Assembly: GCA_017883215.1 (NCBI GenBank)
Contig: JADGOA010000106.1
Location: forward strand, 1 to 10,477
Reading direction: 5' to 3'
Length of the DNA: 10,477 bases
From: Thermoanaerobaculia bacterium
Lineage (GTDB): Bacteria; Acidobacteriota; Thermoanaerobaculia; Gp7-AA8
The position numbers and the translations under genes are program-made. The notes beneath the pieces were generated by a model. The model ran no database searches. It saw nothing but the letters and a program-made list of their open reading frames with translations, and was not told the origin of the DNA. Shown here piece after piece: positions 5,055-10,477 of the stretch (its first letter is position 1; each line of letters opens with the position of its first letter).

Positions 5055-6449
5055 ATGATTTATGACAACCTCAACAGCCTTCAAAACGCGGTGTCGAAAA
5101 CGGCGAACGTTCGTGAATCGCTGATCGACGATCTCGTCTATACCGCGGTTTTCAGCGCCGACGCCAACACGAAAGCGGAATCGCGCAAGCAGATCCACCT
5201 GCTGGCCCGGAAGAACGGCGCCATCTCGACGACGATCTTCCCGCTGTACGACGCCATCGGCCGCGGCGATCTCAAGCCGACATTCACCGTGCCGGCGCAC
5301 AACATCCGCGCCCTCACCTACGACGTGGCGCGCGCGCTCTTCCGCGCCGCGATGCGCAATCAGGTCGGCCCGTTCATCTTCGAGATCGCCCGTTCCGAGA
5401 TCGGATACACCGAGCAGCGCCCCGCCGAGTACGCGGCGTGCGTTCTGGCGGCCGCGATCAAGGAAGGCTACCGCGGGCCGGTGTTCATCCAGGGCGACCA
5501 TTTCCAGGCCAGCGCCAAGAAGTGGGCCACGCCGGAAGGAAAAGCTTCCGAGGTGAAGGCGCTGGAGTCACTCATCGACGAGGCGATCGCGGCCGAGTTC
5601 TACAACATCGACATCGACACCTCCACGCTCGTCGACCTCAAATACCCGACGCGCGACGAGCAGCAGCGGACGAACTACGAATACACCGCGCACCTCACCA
5701 GGTACATCCGCCAGCGCCAGCCGAAGGGGATGGAAGTCTCCGTCGGCGGCGAGATCGGTGAGGTCGGCAAGTACAACACCCAGCCCGACGAGGTCCGCGC
5801 CTACATGGAGGGCTTGCGCAAGCACCTCGGCGGCGCGTCCGGCATCGCCAAAATCTCGGTGCAGACCGGCACCTCGCACGGCGGTGTTCCGCTGGCCGAC
5901 GGCTCGATCGCGCAGGCGAAGATCGATTTCGAGGTGCTTCGCGAAGTGACGAAGATCTGCCGCAGCGAGTACGGCGTGGCCGGATCGGTGCAGCACGGCG
6001 CCTCGACGCTCCCCGAGTCGGTGTTCAACAAGTTCCCGGAAAGCGAAGCGGTGGAGATCCATCTCGCCACCGGCTTCCAGAACATGATCCTCGATGCCCC
6101 TTCCTTCCCGGCGGAGATGAAGGACGAGATCCGACGCTTCTGCTTCGAGCAGGCCGCCGACGAGCGCAAGGCCGGCGAGACCGACGAGCAGTTCGTGTAC
6201 AAGACGCGCAAGAAAGCGATCGGCCCGTTCAAGCGCCGGATGTGGGACATGCCGGCCGAGGCCAAGAAGCCGATCATCGACGCCCTCCAGGCGAAATTCG
6301 AGTTCCTCATGGGCAAGCTCGCCGTGTACAACACGCGCGACGTCGTCGAGAAGTGGGTGCCGGTGTCGGCGAGCGAGCTGCCGGCGTACGCGGCGGCGTC
6401 GGACGCGCTCACCGCGGCGGCGTCGGTCGACCCGAACGAGGGCGAATGA
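5055..6449 (+). CDS. Class II (zinc-dependent) fructose-bisphosphate aldolase family protein, long form
   Basis: Class II aldolases cleave or form ketose bisphosphates such as fructose 1,6-bisphosphate using a zinc ion. The catalytic pattern is visible: QGDHFQAS with D148 (proton donor/acceptor) and H149 (zinc), GGEIGEVG with E233, TGTSHGGVPLADG with H275 (zinc), and QHGASTLPESVF with H314 (zinc). The product is 464 residues, clearly longer than the usual 280-360; the extra length lies in the N-terminal ~80 residues (before VPAHNIRA), and in a C-terminal ~110-residue extension rich in charged residues (FEQAADERKAGETDEQ...KAIGPFKRRMWDMP). Whether its substrate is fructose or tagatose bisphosphate or another phosphosugar cannot be read from the sequence. 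It has its own promoter and the best ribosome binding site in the window, which suggests good expression. It converges on the sigma-54 activator gene. Confidence 0.88.
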   Translation: MIYDNLNSLQNAVSKTANVRESLIDDLVYTAVFSADANTKAESRKQIHLLARKNGAISTTIFPLYDAIGRGDLKPTFTVPAHNIRALTYDVARALFRAAMRNQVGPFIFEIARSEIGYTEQRPAEYAACVLAAAIKEGYRGPVFIQGDHFQASAKKWATPEGKASEVKALESLIDEAIAAEFYNIDIDTSTLVDLKYPTRDEQQRTNYEYTAHLTRYIRQRQPKGMEVSVGGEIGEVGKYNTQPDEVRAYMEGLRKHLGGASGIAKISVQTGTSHGGVPLADGSIAQAKIDFEVLREVTKICRSEYGVAGSVQHGASTLPESVFNKFPESEAVEIHLATGFQNMILDAPSFPAEMKDEIRRFCFEQAADERKAGETDEQFVYKTRKKAIGPFKRRMWDMPAEAKKPIIDALQAKFEFLMGKLAVYNTRDVVEKWVPVSASELPAYAAASDALTAAASVDPNEGE

Positions 6450-6484
6450 ATCGGGAAGAGCAGGCAACGGTGAGAAGCCTGTGA

Positions 6485-6540
6485 GCCCCGAAAGGGCGTT
6501 AGAGCAATAGCCCGGCGCGTGAGCCGTGGGCTATTACTCT
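6485..6540. terminator. Two stem-loops after the aldolase gene, bidirectional terminator or repeat
   Basis: A small stem GCCC/GGGC (6485-6488/6494-6497, loop CGAAA) is followed by a 13-bp stem with one mismatch, 6501-6513 against 6528-6540 (AGAGCAATAGCCC/GGGCTATTACTCT, 14-nt loop). It lies between convergent genes and may stop transcription from either side, although there is no good T-run. The 'CGAAAGGGCG...CAATAGCCC' wording resembles, from memory, an intergenic repeat seen in Planctomycetes, Verrucomicrobia and Acidobacteria, so it may equally be a dispersed repeat. Confidence 0.55.
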
Positions 6541-6609
6541 TTCGCCGCCTCGCGGCTCAGATCACCTCGTGACCTCGTGACTTCGCAACCTCGCGCACGA
6601 AGCGGCGAA
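6541..6609. repeat. Degenerate octamer tandem repeat within an inverted repeat
   Basis: Four 8-nt units lie head to tail at 6564-6595: ACCTCGTG, ACCTCGTG, ACTTCGCA, ACCTCGCG. They are enclosed by a perfect 8-nt inverted repeat TTCGCCGC (6541-6548) / GCGGCGAA (6602-6609). The element abuts the hairpin region and ends 5 nt before the stop codon of the sigma-54 activator. Its sequence is unrelated to the octamers at 3515-3605, but the design is the same. Confidence 0.6.
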
Positions 6610-6614
6610 TTTGC

Positions 6615-8006
6615 TCAGGACGTGCCATCGTCCGGCACGAAGCCGGCTCCAGCCTCGCGTTTGATGTTGTACTGCTCGATCTTCTTGTAAAGGTTCGAGC
6701 GCGGCGTGTCGATCGCCTCGGCAGTCTTTGAAACGTTCCAGCCGAACTCGCGGAGCTTCGCCACGATGAACGCCTTCTCCGCCTCGTCCTTGAAGTCCTG
6801 CAGCGTGTCCAGCCGCATGGCGCTGGAGATGATGTCGGTCGGCGTGCGGAAGAACTCGGCCGGCAGATCGGTCACGTCGATCGCATCGGACGGCACCATG
6901 ATGACCAGGCGTTCGATCATGTTCCGCAGCTCGCGCACGTTGCCCCGCCACGGCGCGTCCTGCAGCGCGCGCAGCGCCGTGGGCGTAAACCGTTTCGGGT
7001 GGTAGTTGTGCTCCTCCGAAAAAAGCGCCGCGAAATGCTGCGCGAGAATCGGAACGTCGTCGCGGCGCTCGCGCAAGGGCGGCGTGCGGATGGGAATGAC
7101 GTTGAGGCGATAGTAGAGATCTTCGCGGAAGCGGCCGTTCTTGATCTCTTCGGTCAGGTCCTTGTTCGTCGCGGCGATCACGCGCACGTCGACTTTGATC
7201 GTCGTCGCCGCGCCGACCGGCTCGACTTCTCCGTCCTGAAGGACACGCAGGACCTTCGCCTGGGTGCGCAGCGACATGTCGGCGATCTCATCGAGGAAGA
7301 TCGTCCCTCCGTCGGCGGCCACGAACTTTCCCGTCTGCTTGCGTATCGCTCCGGTGAACGAGCCCTTCTCGTGGCCGAAGAGCTCGGATTCGATCAGCTC
7401 TTCGGGAATGGCGGCGCAGTTGACCTGCACGAAGGGCATGCCGGAGCGCGCGGAGCGGCGGTGAATCTCGCGCGCCACCAGCTCCTTCCCGGTGCCGGAT
7501 TCGCCGGTGATGAGGACCGTAGCCTTGGTCGGCGCGGCCCGCTCCACCTGCGATTTGAGGTCGCCCATGACGGCCGACTGGCCGACGAGCTGGTACTCCT
7601 TCTCGCGGCGCTCCTTCAGCTCGATGTTCTCTTCTTCGAGCGAGCGTTGCCGGACGGCGTTGCGGACGCTGAGGAGCAGCTTGTCGCGATTGAGCGGCTT
7701 CTCGAGGAAGTCGAACGCGCCGCGCTTGGTGCACTCGACGGCCGTGGAGATGTCACCGTGGCCGGAGACCATCACCACCGGCGTGACGATCTTCTGCTCT
7801 TTGAGGTTCTCGAGGACTTCCATCCCGTCGAGGACGGGCATCTTGATGTCGAGCAGGATGGCGTCGTACGGCGTCTTGGCCGCCTTGTCGAGTCCTTCCT
7901 GTCCCGAGCGGGCCTCGTCGATCCGATAGCCCTCGTACTCCAGCGTCATCCGGATCGCTTCCCGGATGGCGGTCTCGTCGTCGATCACCAGAACGCGATA
8001 CGGCAT
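6615..8006 (-). CDS. Sigma-54-dependent response regulator (NtrC/NtrX type)
   Basis: The 463-residue protein has three modules. A receiver (about 1-120) carries D9-D10, phospho-acceptor D53 (LLLDIKMP), S81 and K103. An AAA+ sigma-54 activation domain (about 140-375) has Walker A GESGTGKE (168-175), the sigma-54 contact loop as GSFTGA (215-220, instead of GAFTGA), Walker B GGTIFLDE (233-240) and FREDLYYRLNV. A Fis-type helix-turn-helix (about 410-450) ends the protein. On phosphorylation it would hydrolyse ATP to open sigma-54 promoters; the overall sequence is closest in feel to NtrX. ATG at 8004-8006 is supported by an AAAGGG element 6 nt upstream and a -10 box. No sensor kinase is adjacent and no GG-N10-GC sigma-54 promoter was recognised in the window, so the targets are unknown. 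Confidence 0.93.
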   Translation of the reverse strand: MPYRVLVIDDETAIREAIRMTLEYEGYRIDEARSGQEGLDKAAKTPYDAILLDIKMPVLDGMEVLENLKEQKIVTPVVMVSGHGDISTAVECTKRGAFDFLEKPLNRDKLLLSVRNAVRQRSLEEENIELKERREKEYQLVGQSAVMGDLKSQVERAAPTKATVLITGESGTGKELVAREIHRRSARSGMPFVQVNCAAIPEELIESELFGHEKGSFTGAIRKQTGKFVAADGGTIFLDEIADMSLRTQAKVLRVLQDGEVEPVGAATTIKVDVRVIAATNKDLTEEIKNGRFREDLYYRLNVIPIRTPPLRERRDDVPILAQHFAALFSEEHNYHPKRFTPTALRALQDAPWRGNVRELRNMIERLVIMVPSDAIDVTDLPAEFFRTPTDIISSAMRLDTLQDFKDEAEKAFIVAKLREFGWNVSKTAEAIDTPRSNLYKKIEQYNIKREAGAGFVPDDGTS

Positions 8007-8037
8007 TACACGCCCTTTCTGTGCATGAGTCCGGCCA

Positions 8038-8043
8038 ATTGTA
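8038..8043 (-). promoter_or_regulatory. -10 box of the sigma-54 activator gene
   Basis: TACAAT on the minus strand gives a predicted leader of about 25 nt that contains the AAAGGG ribosome binding element. The 91-nt divergent gap (8007-8097) thus holds two promoters facing apart, this one and that of the aminopeptidase. Confidence 0.45.
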
Positions 8044-8082
8044 CGTGCGCGCTACCCCCGGCGTTTCCGAAAGCTGCTCGGA

Positions 8083-8088
8083 TACAAT
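8083..8088 (+). promoter_or_regulatory. -10 box of the aminopeptidase gene, near-leaderless
   Basis: TACAAT ends 9 nt before the ATG at 8098, so the transcript would start about 3 nt before the start codon. The sequence between (CCCGCCCGC) has no Shine-Dalgarno site. No clear -35 box. Confidence 0.45.
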
Positions 8089-8097
8089 CCCGCCCGC

Positions 8098-9567
8098 ATG
8101 AAAGTTGAAATCAGCCGCGAAGCGAAACTCTCGAAAATCGATCACCTCTTCATTCTGGCCGCCGAGAAATCGCGCGACTTCGATCTGCTCCCTGCCCTCG
8201 CCGGCAGCATCAGCCAGGCAATCAAAGACGCGCGCTTCGAGGGGCGATCGGACGAGTCGATCACCATCCTTTCCGACGCGCCCCGGAAGGTCACGCTGGT
8301 CGGTCTCGGCAAACTGAAATCGCTGAGCATCCGCGGCGTGCGCGCCGCCTTCCACACCATCGCCAAAACCGCGAAGAAACAGCGCGACCGGAACATCGCG
8401 GTGGTCATGCCCTACGCATTGCCGAACCTCGGCGCCGACGAGTCGGTGCGCGTCCTGGCCGAGTACCTCGCCGGCGCCGACTACAAGTACGACGCCTACA
8501 TCACCGTCAAGAAGGACGAGAAGCGCCTGCCGCTGAACGCGACGCTGATCGCGCCGCAGTCGCTCGACACGAAGACGCTCCGGCGCCAGCAGAAGCAGGC
8601 CCAGGCCATCGCCGACGGAGTGCGCACCGTCCGCGACCTCGGCAACGCACCGGGCAACCTCGTCACCCCGACCTTTCTGGCCAACCGCGCCGCGGCCGTG
8701 GCGAAGGAGACAGGCGTCAAGTGCACGATCTACCGCCGGCAGGCCATCGAGCGCATGAAGATGGGCGGCCTCCTGGCCGTCAACCGCGGATCGGCCGAAG
8801 AGCCTCGTTTCATCGTCCTGCAGTACACGCCGCCGCGCGCAAAAAAACACGTGGCGCTCGTCGGCAAGGGCATCACCTTCGACTCCGGCGGCATCTCCAT
8901 CAAGCCGGCCGACAAGATGGAGGAGATGAAGTTCGACATGTGCGGCGCGGCGGCAGTCATCGGAACCATCGAAGCCGCGGCGAAGCTCGGGCTGCCGGTG
9001 AAGATCACCGGCGTGATCCCCTCGACCGAGAATCTCCCCGGCGGACGGGCATACAAACCGGGCGACATCATCACCATGATGAGCGGCAAGACGGTGGAGA
9101 TCGTGAACACCGATGCGGAAGGGCGCATGATCCTCGCCGACGCGCTGCACTACGCGTCCGAGCTGAAGCCCGATCACATCATCGACTACGCCACCCTCAC
9201 CGGCGCCTGCGTGGTGGCGCTGGGCAGCGAAGCGGCGGGCCTTTTCTCGAACAACGACGAGCTGGCTCAAAAGTTGATTGAATGCGGAGAGCGCGTCGGT
9301 GAACGCCTGTGGCGCCTTCCCGAATGGGACTCGTACAAAGAGCTGATCCGCAGCGAATGGGCGGACATGAAGAACTCGGGGGGCCGCTGGGGCGGCGCCA
9401 TCACCGCGGCAGTCTTTCTGAAGGAGTTCGTGAACTGTCCCTCATGGGCACATCTGGACATCGCCGGCACGGCGAACACCGAGGGCGAAACTCCGCGCCA
9501 GGCGCGGGGAGCGACCGGAGCGGGCGTTCGCGTCACCGTGGAGTTCCTGCAGTCGCTCTCGCGCTAG
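8098..9567 (+). CDS. pepA: Leucyl aminopeptidase (M17, PepA family)
   Basis: M17 enzymes are hexameric two-metal aminopeptidases that release N-terminal residues from peptides in the cytoplasm. The 489-residue length is normal. All active-site residues are present in the C-terminal domain: K257 and D262 (GKGITFDSGG), K269, D280 (FDMCGAAAV), D339 and E341, and R343 in the family signature NTDAEGR. Numbering is 13 lower than E. coli PepA throughout this region. The N-terminal domain (1-165) is the more variable part, as usual. ATG at 8098 is the only sensible start and lies directly after a -10 box. The last 124 nt overlap, in another frame, with the longest possible version of the following lipoprotein gene, which suggests tight coupling. 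The convergent-strand 505-codon open frame over this gene is a composition artefact. Confidence 0.96.
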   Translation: MKVEISREAKLSKIDHLFILAAEKSRDFDLLPALAGSISQAIKDARFEGRSDESITILSDAPRKVTLVGLGKLKSLSIRGVRAAFHTIAKTAKKQRDRNIAVVMPYALPNLGADESVRVLAEYLAGADYKYDAYITVKKDEKRLPLNATLIAPQSLDTKTLRRQQKQAQAIADGVRTVRDLGNAPGNLVTPTFLANRAAAVAKETGVKCTIYRRQAIERMKMGGLLAVNRGSAEEPRFIVLQYTPPRAKKHVALVGKGITFDSGGISIKPADKMEEMKFDMCGAAAVIGTIEAAAKLGLPVKITGVIPSTENLPGGRAYKPGDIITMMSGKTVEIVNTDAEGRMILADALHYASELKPDHIIDYATLTGACVVALGSEAAGLFSNNDELAQKLIECGERVGERLWRLPEWDSYKELIRSEWADMKNSGGRWGGAITAAVFLKEFVNCPSWAHLDIAGTANTEGETPRQARGATGAGVRVTVEFLQSLSR

Positions 9568-10477
9568 CCGTTGCCCTGCTCGCCTTCGGATGCGAAGGAC
9601 GGCGCGCCGTCAAGCGCGTCGTCGTTCAGCCTCCGCCGGAGGAGAACTTCACGATCGGCGAGTCGCCGAGCCTGCAGTTCCTTCCGCGGCAGGAGGAAGC
9701 GCCCGGCTGGCGGATGGACGAGGATCCGAAAGTCGTTCCCGGCGACAAGCTGGCCAGCTATCTCGGCAACGAAGCCAGGCAATTCGCGGCCTACGGTGAC
9801 CTCGACGTCGCCGCCGGCAACTACGTCGCCGCGGACGGCATCGGCTTCGCCACCGTGGAGATCTTCCGCTTCCCCGACTTCGTGAAGGCGTTCGGCGCGT
9901 ACTCGGTCCACAAGACCGGCCCGATGCAGTTCCTCAACGTCGAGAACGAGGCCTTCGCATCGAAGACCGCCATTCACCTCTGGCGCGGCCCGTTCTACGT
10001 CCGCGTCACCGGCACGGGCGGAAGCGGAGGGCCGCGGGCGCTCTCGAATCTTCTCGGCTCGGTGATCGCCCGCATGCCGGCGGCCCCGGCGAAGCCGGCC
10101 GTGTTCAATTTCCTTCCCACCGCCGGCCGCGTGCCCAACAGCGAGCGCTATTCGGCCGAAAAGGGATTCGGGCAGCCCTATCTCGGCAACTCCTTCCAGG
10201 CCGATTTCCAGACCGACGACGGCACGGTCACGGGGCTGATCATCCCGGCCGCGAACCGCGATGCCGCGGCGCGGATTCTCGCCGCGTACCGGAGTCTCTA
10301 CGTGCACAACGGTAAGCTGCTCGATCCGATCCCGAACCTCGGGGAGGAGAACTTCAGCGCCGAAGACAAGTTTCTCGGACGGGCGGTGACGTTCCGCATC
10401 GACCGCTTCGTGGTCGCGTTCAACGGCTACACAGACCGCCAGCGCATCGTCGATCTGGCGATCGCCACCGATCAGCG
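9444..10477 (+). CDS. DUF6599-like putative lipoprotein, 3' end outside the window
   Basis: Frame 3 is open from ATG 9444 to the window end with no stop (344 full codons). A hydrophobic run VALALAVALLAFG ends in a lipobox with C50 (bases 9591-9593), predicting export and lipid anchoring. The mature part has the pattern I associate with DUF6599: a short GW segment (APGWRMDED), a block YLGNEARQFAAYG in place of the usual Y-I-(D/N)-G-G-A-E-x-Y-x-x-Y-G, then VEIFRFPDFVKAFGAYS, and LWRGPFYVRVTG. A second half beginning VPNSERYSAEKGF and PYLGNSFQADF also fits. Function is unknown. The start is uncertain: ATG 9444 gives a 33-residue arginine-rich lead before the signal helix and lies inside pepA, but no in-frame ATG, GTG or TTG exists nearer the helix. 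A non-standard start near 9540-9560 is possible. Confidence 0.7.
   Translation, partial: MGTSGHRRHGEHRGRNSAPGAGSDRSGRSRHRGVPAVALALAVALLAFGCEGRRAVKRVVVQPPPEENFTIGESPSLQFLPRQEEAPGWRMDEDPKVVPGDKLASYLGNEARQFAAYGDLDVAAGNYVAADGIGFATVEIFRFPDFVKAFGAYSVHKTGPMQFLNVENEAFASKTAIHLWRGPFYVRVTGTGGSGGPRALSNLLGSVIARMPAAPAKPAVFNFLPTAGRVPNSERYSAEKGFGQPYLGNSFQADFQTDDGTVTGLIIPAANRDAAARILAAYRSLYVHNGKLLDPIPNLGEENFSAEDKFLGRAVTFRIDRFVVAFNGYTDRQRIVDLAIATDQ

Noticed and set aside
6999..8108. A 369-codon plus-strand open frame opposite the sigma-54 activator
   Set aside because: It mirrors the coding frame of a full three-domain regulator and has no family features; frame shadow.
7753..9270. A 505-codon open frame on the minus strand across pepA and the activator start
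   Set aside because: It is antisense to two well-supported genes, lacks recognisable motifs and has the composition expected of a GC-rich shadow frame.

Overview
This GC-rich bacterial window is densely coded and has repeat elements in most of the gaps between genes. A VWFA-related protein and a DUF6599-type lipoprotein, together with few Shine-Dalgarno sites and -10 boxes very close to start codons, fit an uncultured Acidobacteriota-like genome (Thermoanaerobaculia or relatives). That placement is inference; there is no rRNA or other marker gene in the window.

Layout. Positions 1-120 carry a YfhO-like membrane-protein fragment in frame 1. It passes abruptly at about 113-121 into the body of a von Willebrand factor A protein in frame 2 (to 823). 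Positions 824-1211 hold no intact gene: they contain a nested palindromic repeat (830-943), the first ~23 codons of a GDT1/UPF0016 cation transporter (from 989), and a second palindromic repeat (1057-1153) that cuts this gene off right after its E-x-G-D-K-T motif. Positions 1154-1211 show nothing recognisable. The minus strand then carries an apparent operon read from right to left: sdaAB (3617-4300), sdaAA (2518-3453) and an NRAMP-family metal transporter (1212-2456). Divergent from it, a single-domain response regulator (4495-4869) is followed by a repeat of the same family as the first (4872-5003) and a long class II aldolase-like protein (5055-6449). The aldolase converges on an NtrC/NtrX-type sigma-54 activator (6615-8006, minus), with hairpins and short tandem repeats between them. 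Divergent from the activator, a complete M17 leucyl aminopeptidase (8098-9567) is followed, with overlap, by a DUF6599-like lipoprotein that runs off the window end.

How the genes work together. The SdaAA/SdaAB pair forms an Fe-S L-serine dehydratase (serine to pyruvate and ammonia), and the NRAMP gene may be co-transcribed. The aldolase is a central-carbon enzyme and the aminopeptidase recycles peptides. Both regulators lack a histidine kinase in the window, so their inputs are unknown.

The strongest unusual signals are the chimeric gene junction at the left end, the GDT1 gene truncated at a palindromic repeat, two families of nested palindromes (one with a compensatory base-pair change), three different degenerate 7-8 nt tandem repeats in gene gaps, and several candidate leaderless or near-leaderless promoters. 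I see no defence system, CRISPR array or transposase.
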